Shown here: in pieces, positions 1 through 9,778 of the stretch
Layout: each line of letters opens with the position of its first letter
How positions within the stretch are numbered: position 1 is the first letter of the stretch
Assembly (NCBI GenBank): GCA_000320545.1
Contig: ADNK01000072.1
Location: 1 to 32,500, forward strand
Direction: 5' to 3'
DNA: 32,500 nt
DNA from: Bigelowiella natans CCMP2755
Lineage: Eukaryota; Cercozoa; Chlorarachniophyceae
The notes under the pieces: model-generated
Seen by the model: only the letters and a program-made list of their open reading frames with translations
Told to the model about the DNA's origin: nothing
Database searches by the model: none
Translations under genes and position numbers: made by a program

Positions 1-62
1 TTTTCTTCTTCTTCTTATCATTATTATTATCATTATTATGAAAATGATGGATATAGTGTATA

Positions 63-431
<369 letters not shown>

Positions 432-619
432 CTTTTTTAATGTGTTTGGCATGTAATTAGTACAATTGGGAGTTTTTCTACAATTTGGACACAAATTACA
501 CGAGCGAGTTCGGGCCGAAGGAAAAAATCTTACCGAGATCCGGTAGTATGCATAAACCTTGATAAGAAGATATATCGACGATGCACTGACACTCAATATC
601 CCCCCGCCCCCTATCGTTA

Positions 620-1274
620 ATGTGTTATTGTCTTGCAAAAGGTCCAACACCTTCTTGGATTATGAACAACTACTTTCCCGGAACTTTCTGGGACAAGTAC
701 ATTATTTCTGCTCGGGTCGCATATATTCGCGTGTGTGCGTGTGTGCGTGTGTGCGTGTGTGCGTGTGTGCGTGTGTGCGTGTGTTTATGCATACAAACAT
801 AAATACTCTGCAATGCTCAAGTGTGTTGTTGTCTGTGCAGGTCAACTATCGTTTTAATCGCGTCATCACAGTTTTTTGTGGAGGCAACTCAGTTTCATTA
901 GGAGCTACCTTTACCTGCGATGAATATCTGGAAAACAGTGTCCTGGTAAGGTCTATGTTAAAAGAGTGAAATGCTGAAACGAAGGAGGACAAACACTCCT
1001 GAATATTGAGCTGTGCAAACGTCTACGTACTGCATCGAATGACTTTCGAATACAGAGTCCGCATATACATGCGCACACATAATTTGGAAGGCGGGGGGGC
1101 GGGGATAAAAGGAGAAGATAAGAGTAGGATGAGGGATCAAGATGCGTGTCAAGACTGTGAAGCATGGTAACATTTGCCTTGTCTTTTTGATTACTTTACA
1201 GGATGTGATGATCACCGGCATCACCTTCGTCGCCTCGTTCAACGCTTTCCTTCTCCTTCTTTTCCAGTAATGCG

Positions 1275-1331
<57 letters not shown>

Positions 1332-1664
1332 GCTAGTGACAATACTTCTCTGCATTCGGTAGCGATCATGAAAGAATGCTGGTAAATAGTATTTAATATG
1401 GCTCCTTTCAGACAGACAGCTGCCAAACACAGCTTCGCACGTTTTTTATAGCATGGCTCTACGTTATTGTCGCCCTTCCCATCTGCCTCCAGGTTTTACT
1501 TCTTCAACTGCCAGAAGAACAATCCTGGTCAGATGGACCCGAAGACTAAGGATCTCCTCCGCGGCCAAGTGCTTGAGGGGAAAATCGTGAATGAAATCAG
1601 CGGTACTGATGGCCAAAGTCCCGTGCTGGTATTGAATAGCTCAGACACGTGTGTGGTGATGTGA
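620..1664 (+). CDS. Small spliced gene, one hydrophobic segment and C-terminal CaaX box; function unknown
   Basis: I assembled this from splice signals. Proposed exons are 620-730, 841-945, 1202-1266 and 1493-1664, with GT donors and AG acceptors. The phases agree (0, 0, then 2), giving about 150 residues. The last three exons are better supported than the first. The first exon has an uncertain start (ATG 620 or an upstream exon) and an uncertain donor (GTGTGT at 731 or GTCGCA at 716). Exon 3 and the start of exon 4 encode a hydrophobic stretch (ITGITFVASFNAFLLLLFQF), probably one membrane segment. A polar tail of about 50 residues follows, ending in CVVM. C-a-a-M endings are typical farnesyltransferase substrates, so the protein may be prenylated and membrane-attached at both points. 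I do not recognise the family. It is convergent with the minus-strand gene at 2757-3465. Confidence 0.5.
729..786. repeat. GTGTGTGC octamer tandem repeat
   Basis: About six to seven head-to-tail copies of an 8-bp unit (GTGTGTGC). They lie in the proposed first intron of the 620-1664 gene, starting exactly at its candidate donor. Every unit offers GT dinucleotides, so the exact donor cannot be fixed by eye. Confidence 0.9.
1279..1327. repeat. (AT)n microsatellite in an intron
   Basis: About 24 AT units, lying in the proposed third intron of the 620-1664 gene (1267-1492). Confidence 0.95.
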
Positions 1665-2756
1665 GCGTGTGCTCGCGCTTGCGCTTGTGGCTTACATCGT
1701 GAGTTGATGTCGGTTGAATTTTGGATTTCTTGCAACGTGCGACACGTGCTTGTACCTGGAATGCCACCAACTTGTACATTCTCGTTACGGTCTTAGGCGT
1801 CGGTAGTCGATGATGAAAAGGAGGGCGGAGTAGCACTAGGTAAAAGTTGAAAAACGAAAACTAATATTCGGATACACCTTCACAAATGAATTTTAGGCCT
1901 TACGACAAGATAATAATCTTATATGTGCATGGATAGGTTCCGTGAACATGGTGGGACTCGTGAGTAGGAAAAAGCGAAATAAAAGCAACGAGAACGACAG
2001 CTCGGTCGGGGCATCTTTGTCGCCGAGTGTGGTGTCGATCCGGGGCCGAAAACCAGAAAGTATCACAATGTCTGATATGCGAGTATCCATGTGATCGGCC
2101 CTGCTCGCCATATGTATGAGAACTTATTCAATGTACGACTCGATAAGAGTGCGGAGCGTGTATAATAGACAAAGTAATATCATATGGTATTACATGTCTA
2201 TAAATGTGTGCACGCGCAAGCAGCCAGTAGCAGTATATGAGCATGTGGATACACACATATGCATGATGCGATTGTGCTACGTACTCTGATATCGATGCGT
2301 GTCGCTCACTGCTGCAAAATGATAGACACAGTAAGGTAATGATATATAATTCACAATATATGTAATACAACATTTGCTTAGCGCTGTAGCCGCTGCTTTG
2401 CATAGCTCTACGGATGACTATTGAAAAGATTTAATCAAGCCATATTACATCCGTCTCACATGCAACAACATCATGCATTGTCCATCTTCAAATGCTGGGC
2501 TTTTACAATTGTGCATGGATTAATGCATTACAACACAGCGAGCTATCTTTGCGTTGTTGCTACATCGCAGCTGTCAACATTGTAACAAAATATTTCGATC
2601 TACATTCTGCAGTTTTCCTACACAAATATTCTTATCTGAGCATATGCATCTAGCACTTAGTAGTCACAGAGTGCTATGATCATTATCAGAACTTTGCAAC
2701 TCTATGAATTGAAATTGCACATTGCTAACGAATCCGTGCGACTACACACAAAGCGA
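1665..2756. other. Convergent spacer without a recognisable gene
   Basis: AT-rich, with no open frame that has protein-like composition or joins through splice sites. It lies between the 3' ends of the plus-strand gene ending at 1664 and the minus-strand gene ending at 2757. It should contain both 3' UTRs, but I cannot identify polyadenylation signals with confidence. Confidence 0.6.
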
Positions 2757-3115
2757 TCATTCTAGGATGTCCATTTTTGCAAGAACCGAGTGCAGATCTG
2801 TGTGGTCCTTGCACACCTTTCCCATGATATGTTCAATTCCCGGGCCTTTCAGAATCACCTTTCCTTCCTTGACTTCTGCAGAAATCTGTACAAATTGTCA
2901 AGTATCCATCGGGTGTGTGTGCATTCATGTACAAACACTTTGCTAAGAACTACCTTAACATCTTCAATTTTATTCAACTCTTTGATGTCATCTGGTTTTG
3001 AGCCACGGCCGGATTTGCAATTCCAGGATGTGAAGGTGATGTTTACCCCACTCTCATTTTTCTCATATGTGCCAACAAATTTATCGGCTCTACCTGTGTG
3101 TTTAGGCCTGTGGGA

Positions 3116-3163
<48 letters not shown>

Positions 3164-3465
3164 CAGAGGGAGAGGGAGGACATGCGAAGAAAGCATGTGT
3201 GCATTGAGTACCATAGAAAATAGCATCACTCCTGTCATCGTTGCCATCTAAGGTAGCGGTAAGGGTAGCGTTGTCGCCCAACGATAGCACCAGGCAGTAG
3301 TCATCATCGTATTCATTGTTTTTCCGCTTGCCGGCTTTGGACTGAGCACATTGCACACATGAGCCAGCAGTTGCACGCACTCTCGCTCTCCCACAAATGC
3401 GCCAAAAAGCAACAACACAAGGTGCGGCCCAAACTACTGTGGACCTGTGCTCGCTTGAAAGACAT
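2757..3465 (-). CDS. Four-exon gene for a 139-residue protein of unknown function
   Basis: Exons on the minus strand are 3465-3445 (seven codons, weakest), 3341-3212, 3093-2954 and 2885-2757 (stop TGA at 2759-2757). Phases match at every junction (0, 1, 0). Donors of introns 2 and 3 read GTACTC and GTAGTT, and acceptors end CACACAG and TGTACAG. The first donor, GTCCAC, is poor, so the start may lie elsewhere. The protein begins basic (KAGKRK) and continues with an acidic stretch (NEYDDDY). Alternating hydrophobic runs follow (YCLVLSLGDNATLTATLDG, GVNITFTSW), suggesting beta strands. The C-terminal third is mixed-charge with a KVILKGPG segment. No signal peptide, membrane span or known domain was recognised. 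It sits head-to-head with the ankyrin gene at 3903, and the two may share a promoter region. Confidence 0.55.
3124..3159. repeat. (GA)n microsatellite, (CT)n on the coding strand of an intron
   Basis: About 18 GA units within the second intron of the minus-strand gene 2757-3465. On that gene's sense strand this is a CT tract a short distance upstream of the acceptor at 3094, so it could act as an extended polypyrimidine tract. Confidence 0.9.
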
Positions 3466-3902
3466 GGTGTAGACCTAGATCTGATGGAAAATGGAGAAGG
3501 GGGCTGAAAGGAAAGATTCAGCGAGCCGTTACGTTCTGAGCCGTTCACTCATCGCAGTACCCCTTGCTGTCGTCATTTCGGCGAAAACAGCCAATTTTCC
3601 GTGCAAGTGCAACTCCATCCAATGCTCGAACTCGTAGGGGATTTGCTTTCTGCGACAATCTGTAGTCACACATGCTTTCGCATTATTCAGGTGCATTTAT
3701 TCACCAGAATTTGCCTGAGAGACGCTCTGGTCGTCTGGCGGATACGGTTTTGCCACGGACGGCCGTTACTGATAGAGAAACCGCTCCAGTTGGAACATAT
3801 CTCGATTACATGTACTAGATCTACGAGTAGATCTACATGTACTCATAAGCTGGCTGTTTTACTTACCCTCTACCTCAATCATCGCAGTCATCGCAAAGTA
3901 TA
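3466..3902. promoter_or_regulatory. Divergent intergenic promoter region
   Basis: A 437-bp spacer between the proposed start of the minus-strand gene (3465) and the ankyrin gene start (3903). The head-to-head arrangement implies both promoters lie here. I see no convincing TATA box. The most structured element is the inverted repeat at 3808-3841. Open frames crossing it have no protein-like composition. Confidence 0.45.
3808..3841. repeat. Inverted repeat upstream of the ankyrin gene
   Basis: Perfect 9-bp arms TAGATCTAC / GTAGATCTA are separated by two bases (3816-3835). The outer part extends the symmetry, with ACATGTA on the left and TACATGT on the right, offset by a 3-nt insertion in the left arm. 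It lies about 60 bp upstream of the ATG at 3903. It could be a dimeric protein-binding site or a 5' UTR hairpin; this is inference. Confidence 0.7.
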
Positions 3903-6088
3903 ATGTCTGACCTTTTCGAAGCAACAACCAAAAAGGACCTTCCTGAGCTAAAAAGTTTAATTGAGAAAAAGGCTGACGTCAATACGAAGAATGATTATGG
4001 TGGGTAGCATCTGCAGCATTACTATCATTATTTGTTTAATTCATATAAATACGGCAACACCGTATTCAAGGAATGAGACATCGGAAAGATTTCGGCAGCA
4101 GTTGTAGTTCTTGATATTGTATACATACTATCATTACTTTTGTGTCTAATATGAAATCTGTTACCACCAGGTCAAACACCGCTGGTTTTCGGTTCCAAAA
4201 AAGGGGAATTGGAGATCGTCAAGTATCTAGTAGGCATAAAGGCGAACATCGAGGCAAGGGACAATGTAGGTGGGTAGCAGCTGCAGCATTACTAGCGTTT
4301 AGGCAATAATTGCAGTATTGGGTCAATAATAGTAGTGTTGGATTAGTGTTTTAGTGGCAGTACAAGTAATAACAATAGGATTGAGTATATGGGATTGGAT
4401 ATCACCAGGTAATACGGCTTTGATGCAGAGTTCCGACAATGGCCATTTGGAGATCGTCAAGTACCTAGTGGGCATGAAGGCAAATGTCAATGCGAAAGAC
4501 AATGGAGGTGGGCAGCAGCTACAGCATTACTAGCATTTAGGCAGCAGTTGAAGTATTGGGTGAATGATAGCAGTGTTGGATTAGTTTTTTTAGTTGCAGT
4601 ACAAGTAATGGTAAGAGGATTGAGTGGGAAGAGGAGTAGAAGTTGTAGATGTATTGGTATTATGAATCCTGGTAGTAGTAGTAGTAGTAGTAGTAGTTGT
4701 TGTTGTAGTTATGGTAGTAGGATAGAGCACACATGAAGGTTAGTATGGATGGTGGTTGGGAATTATCACGGGTCATGAACGACTCGCTGAGGTTACTGAG
4801 ATATCAGGATGAGGATAGTTCTTCATATTGCATACATGCTATTCTTATTTTTGGGATTAATATGGGTTTGAATATCACTAGGTAATACGCCGTTAATTAA
4901 GAGTTCTCACTGCGGTTACTTGGATATCGCTAAGTACCTGGTTGATATGAAGGCAGACATTGAGCAAATGGACAAAGACGGTAGGTAGCAGCTGCAGCAT
5001 TACTAGCATTTAGGCAGAAGCTGTAGTGTTGGCTGAATAATAGTAGTGTTGAATTGGTTTTTTAGTAGCAGTAGAAGCAATGATAATATGATTGAGTAGT
5101 GAGTAAGAGGAGAAGCTGTAGAGGCATTGGGTTGTGAGAAGCAACACTGATATCTTGAATCATAGTACTACTACTAGTAGTAGTAGTGCTAGTAGTAGTA
5201 ATATATGTTGGTATGGATGGTGGTTGGGAATCGTCACGGATCATGAATGACTCGCTGGGGTTAATTAGATGTTAGTGAGATGATAGTTCTTGAGATGATA
5301 GCTCTTGATATTGCATACATGTTATTGTTAATTTTATTTCTAATATGGGAACGATCATCATCAGAGGCTACGGCGTTACTACATGGTTCTTTCATGAATC
5401 GCATTGAGGTTGTCAAGTACCTGGTTGATAAGAAGGCAAACATCGAGACGAAGAGCAATCGAGGTGGATGGCAGTTGTAGCATTACGAGCATTTAGGCAG
5501 CAGTCGCAGTGTTGAGTAATTGGTAGTAGTGTTGGATTAGTAAGAAATAGAGTAGAAGTAGTACTAGTAGTTCTAGTAGTAGTAGTAGTTGTAGTTGTTG
5601 TTGTTGTTGTGGTAGTAAGATAGAACACACATGAAGGTTAGTGTGGATGGCGGTTGGGAATTATCACGGGTCATGAACGACTCGCTGAGGTTACTGAGAT
5701 AGCAGGATGAGGATAGTTCTTCATATTGCATACATGCTATTCTTATTTTTGGGATTAATATGGGTTTGAATATCACCAGGTAGTACGCCGTTAATATTTG
5801 GATCACAGCAAGGGCATTTAGAGATCATCAAGTATCTAGTAGGCATAAAGGCAAACATCGAGGCAAGGGATGATGGAGGTGGGTAGCAGCTGCAGCATTA
5901 CTAGCATTTAGGCAGCAGCTGTAGTGTTAGGTGAATAATAGTAGTGTTGAATTGGTTTTTTAGTAGCAGTAGAAGCAATGATAATATGATTGAGTAGTGA
6001 GTAAGAGGAGAAGCTGTAGAGGCATTGGGTTGTGAGAAGCAACACTGATATCTTAAATCATAGTAGTAGTAGAGGTATGTAGTAGTAA

Positions 6089-6125
<37 letters not shown>

Positions 6126-7431
6126 GAGATAGAGCACACATGAAGGTTAGCATGGATGGTCGTTGGGAATTGTCGTGGTTCATGAACGACTCGCTGAGGT
6201 TGATTAGATGGTGGTTGGGAATTATCACGGATCATGAATGACTCGCTGAGGTTGATTAGAAGTTAGTGAGATGATAGTTCTTGATATTGCATATATGTTG
6301 TTGTTAATTTTGTATCTAATATGAAATCGGTTACAACCAGGATATACGCCGTTGCATGCGGCTTGTCAACCAGGGCATTTGGAGGTTGTCAAGTACCTGA
6401 TTGATAAGAAGGCAAACATCGAAGCGAGAGACCGTCAAGGTGGATACAAGCTGTAGCATTCTAGCATTTTGGCAGCAGTCGCAGTGTTGGGTGGATGGTA
6501 GTAGGGTTGAATTAGTTTTTAGTGGTAGTAAAAGGAGGAGAAGAAGTAGAGGTATGATGTTGTGAGTAGCGGCACTAGCAATACTGGTAACATGAATCGA
6601 AATAGAATTATGTAGTTGTAGTAGTAGTAATTGTAGCAGTAGTAGTAACAAATGTTGGTATGGATGGTGGTTGGGAATTATCACGGATCATGAATGACTC
6701 GCTGAGGTTAATTGTTAGTGAGATGATAGTTCTTGATATTGCATATATGTTATTGTTAATTTTGTATCTAATATGAAATCGGTTACAACCAGGATATACG
6801 CCGTTGATTTTGGGTTCTCAAGAAGGGCAATTGGAGGTTGTCAAGTACCTGATTGATAAGAAGGCAAACATCGAAGCGAGAGACCGTCAAGGTGGATACA
6901 AGCTGTAGCATTCTAGCATTTTGGCAGCAGTCGCAGTGTTGGGTGGATGGTAGTAGGGTTGAATTAGTTTTTAGTGGTAGTAAAAGGAGGAGAAGAAGTA
7001 GAGGTATGATGTTGTGAGTAGCAGCACTAGCAATACTGGTAACATGAATCGAAATAGAATTATGTAGTTGTATACATGTTATTGTTAATTTTGTATCTAA
7101 TATGAAATCGGTTACAACCAGGTGCTACGCCGTTGATTTTCAGTTCCATTCAAGGCCATTTTGATATCGTCAAACACCTTGTTGATATGGAGGCAAACAT
7201 CAACGCGCAAACGTCGAAAGGTTTTTTGTGTGTTTAAAAATTGCATTATTTATAGTAGGTTGATTTGTTGACTAGAGAATGGTGGCTGATTATGGTATTG
7301 TGCCTCGCAAACGTTGTTTAATTTTCACACCAGGCTATGACGCATTACACTACGCTCAGAAGAGGGGCCATTCAGATATCATTACTTTTCTCAAATCGAA
7401 TAAGGCCTCGGATTGCTGTGTGCTCTTGTGA
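3903..7431 (+). CDS. Ankyrin-repeat protein, one repeat per exon, C-terminal CaaX box
   Basis: Ten exons: 3903-3999, 4171-4269, 4409-4507, 4882-4980, 5365-5463, 5780-5878, 6341-6439, 6793-6891, 7122-7220 and 7334-7431. They give 987 nt and 328 residues. All nine introns are phase 1, and the eight internal exons are each exactly 99 nt (33 codons, one ankyrin repeat). Each junction splits the Gly codon before the TPL motif. Repeats follow G-x-TPL-x3-S-x2-G-x-LE(I/V)VKYL(V/I)-x2-KANIEARD. Exon 5 has Glu in place of the junction Gly. The ATG has A at -3. The protein starts MSDLFEATTKKDLPELKSLI, a capping helix pair, and ends SDCCVLL. CVLL is a CaaX box, and a terminal Leu usually directs geranylgeranylation. 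I infer a prenylated, membrane-attached protein-binding scaffold whose partner is unknown. No catalytic domain is present. Confidence 0.93.
4000..7121 (+). repeat. Tandemly duplicated exon-intron units of the ankyrin gene
   Basis: The introns are related to one another as well as the exons. The 5' intron segment (GTGGGTAGCAGCTGCAGCAT-like, then ACTAGCATTTAGGCAG) recurs after exons 1-6 in full or part. A segment containing CATGAACGACTCGCTGAGGT (or close variants) recurs near 4774, 5241, 5671, 6181, 6231 and 6691. The acceptor-side segment TCTAATATGAAATCGGTTAC-CAG recurs before exons 2, 7, 8 and 9. Interspersed (TAG/AGT)n tracts occur at about 4673-4697, 5163-5200, 5563-5590 and 6061-6121. The array grew by duplicating whole genomic units of roughly 230-560 bp. 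Confidence 0.88.
6380..7072 (+). repeat. Most recent duplication: exon 7/intron 7 and exon 8/intron 8
   Basis: 6380-6439 (end of exon 7) matches 6832-6891 (end of exon 8). The adjoining 181 nt of intron (6440-6620 and 6892-7072) match with a single difference that I can see (G at 6571, A at 7023). Intron 8 then lacks about 120 nt present in intron 7 and rejoins at the shared acceptor-side segment. Confidence 0.9.
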
Positions 7432-7606
7432 AACGGTCATTTATACGCCTGAATAACTCTTCGGCCTACATTATTCTTCTGTGACTGCCCTCTTGTGATG
7501 TAACTTAGCTCTACTTTGTTGTTTACATTCGAATTATCGTGTTTGTTCAGTCCAAACCAAGAGCCTAAATATGCATATATTATATATTGTTAAGTCTATA
7601 TATATA

Positions 7607-7650
<44 letters not shown>

Positions 7651-8584
7651 GCGTATAGGGCTCTAGGCGTACCCATAAATTTAACACATATTATAGACAC
7701 AGTAATAGCATATATATGATCAAAGCAGCGTGTCCAGACGTGCACCACTGCTTTGTCGTGATCATGGTTTGTTCGTGTCGTCCAAGTTCGCTAGCTGGTT
7801 CGGTTCGTGTCACACGCGTAGACAGCTAGGCAGTGTGCAGAGTGCACATCGTCATGTCACGTGACACGCGTTGAGTATACACCATCCAGCCACGTGCACA
7901 AGACGCCCAGAAAGCTGCATGTGAGCGCAGAACTTGCTGGCTGGCTCTTGCATTGGTGCCATATCGATCTAGCTACACCAACACTGCGCTGCATGGGCGC
8001 CAACACTGTCCGGCCTGCGCAGCATTAACTGAATGATCTCAAGCATCAATTGCATGAAAAGCACCAACTTAGCAAGGCGTCAAGCACAGAGAGATGGATT
8101 GTGGACCCATTGTTGAGAGACAAGTGCACACCACTGCATGCGTGCGTCCGGCTGTGTCTCTGCAATCATTGTGTCAATCCATCTATAGCTAGTTAGCTAG
8201 CATTCAATAATAAGCCATGCAAACCAGTCGTTCCACGCCATGCACGTCCTCACGCGCGTGCAGTTCTGAATTACGAACACGTGATGTCATTCACTACTAG
8301 TTGATGCGCAGCATGATCAAGACAATGAACACTGCTAGCACGTGCAGAGTTCACGCATGCTAGTGCTGTGTCACAGCTGGTCATGTCACATTGGATTCCT
8401 TGTTGCTGCAAATGGTCTAACAATGACTAATGTCGATGCATATGCGAGACTCTCTAGATCTGTTTGCTAGCCAAAGGAAAATTAATCGTATTCGATTATT
8501 CGATGAACTTACAACCATGCGCACGCATCCAGTACGATACACATGTGCTGTGATGGTTCTTCAGATTCTCCTGGAATAGGAAAA
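7432..8584. other. Convergent spacer, palindrome-rich, with a (TA)n tract
   Basis: No gene seen. A (TA)n microsatellite occupies about 7610-7646. From about 7780 to 8460 the sequence is dense in short palindromic words (GCTAGC, CTAG, GCATGC, CACGTG, ATGCAT) unlike the coding regions. It must contain the 3' UTRs of the ankyrin gene (ending 7431) and of the minus-strand gene ending at 8585. Confidence 0.6.
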
Positions 8585-9778
8585 TCACTCATCACTTGAT
8601 GTCTTCCTGCGCCTACGTTTGCCACCGTTAGTCGATGAGCCACCTTGAGAGAGAAGGGCTGCAACAGAGGCCTTAATGTCCTCAGGTTTGATTCCATCTA
8701 ATGTAATGAGCCTCATTCTTCGTTGCGGATCTTTCTCATTTCGTATTGCATCTAATCGGGCAGCTAAGGTGTCCCTCTTTGGAGGTTCTACCAACTTTGG
8801 CAGCTCAGTCTCTGGCTTCTTTTGTAAAGTGACGTACATCCCTGGCCAAAAACAACAGACGAGAAATTTTTTCAATAGCTGTTATCACGCGTTGGTGTCA
8901 GGGGATGAGCGACCAAAAGAATACCCCATTTTTACGGGCTGTGAAACATTTTAGCAATATTCATCGTTCAAATTGTTTTACTAACACCATTGCTTTCAAG
9001 GACATGATATTCTTAGATAGGCATTTTAAAGAACAACTTTAACGACTCATTTCTCACCGTTTTCTTGGCAGATTTTCAGTAGCGCTGATGGCGGAAGGGA
9101 CTTTATTTTCCCATTCGGTGGTAGTATCACTGTTCCTGGCTCCGACATTTGTTTCTTCAGTTTCTCGACATATCCCATTGTAGCTTCATAAGACTCGAAG
9201 GCAACAATGACCTCCTTGGTGCTTCCATCGTCCTGCTGGACAATATTGTAGTAAATCATCTCATTCCCTCCATCAGTGAACGTGATAATGAACACTTCCT
9301 CCGCCGTATTCCAAAACTTAGCGTCTTTTGTTTGCTTCGATCCTCCTAAGACGATTCTCTTCTGCAAGGCTAATCGAATACTGTTAACGACGCCAGAGAG
9401 CACATTTCTGGTTGTTTTGATGATCTGCTGCTCTATCGACGAATCGCTTGCATTATTTTTGGGTTGATCTGGTGAGGTTCCATCCATATCATCGTTTGTA
9501 GCACCGTAAACGAAGAGCCCAGATCGTCTGTTTCGACTCATCGAAGATCTTGTTCGAAAGTTGTCGCGAACGGTGCTCCAACCTTCCTCTCGTTTGGCTC
9601 CAAGGCGAAGGCGCGGACAATTGAGTGCGATCTTCGAAGATATATATCTATTCGAAAGGTATGAGGGAGTGCGGACAGTGGGCTTAGATCCTAGTGCAGG
9701 AACCCAGAAAATGGCTCCATAAAGAAAGATTATAGAGACTGAATGAGGCATCCTTTCCTGATTTCGAGTTGGCGCCAT
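8585..9778 (-). CDS. DUF3110-like protein, probably imported into a complex plastid
   Basis: Two exons: 9778-9058 and 8841-8585. The intron donor is GTGAGA, the acceptor ends GGCCAG, and the phase-1 junction rebuilds a Gly codon; total 325 residues. A second Met at residue 10 (A at -3) is an equally good start. It places a hydrophobic core (SVSIIFLYGAIFWVPALG) at the N-terminus as a signal peptide. Residues about 30-90 are basic and Ser/Arg-rich with few acids, like a transit peptide. Residues about 155-270 resemble the cyanobacterial/plant DUF3110 family. EEVFIITF and the following IYYN strand are followed by EVIVAFESYEATMGY, a proline-containing linker, then a Cys-containing segment (LLKICQENG) spliced onto MYVTLQKKPE. 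The C-terminus is charged and ends in a KRRRRK cluster. The DUF3110 assignment is by remembered pattern only. Function is unknown; action in the plastid is inferred. Confidence 0.85.

Noticed and set aside
3601-3903. 100-codon plus-strand frame just before the ankyrin gene
   Set aside because: It covers the divergent promoter and the inverted repeat, and its composition is not protein-like. It cannot be joined in frame to exon 1.
4000-7121. Regularly spaced repeats that might suggest a CRISPR-like or satellite array
   Set aside because: The period varies and the units carry in-phase coding exons with splice sites. It is a eukaryotic tandem exon duplication.
7432-8584. Possible tRNA or transposon terminal repeats in the palindrome-rich spacer
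   Set aside because: No cloverleaf with proper arms and no pair of matching terminal repeats with a target duplication could be found by eye.
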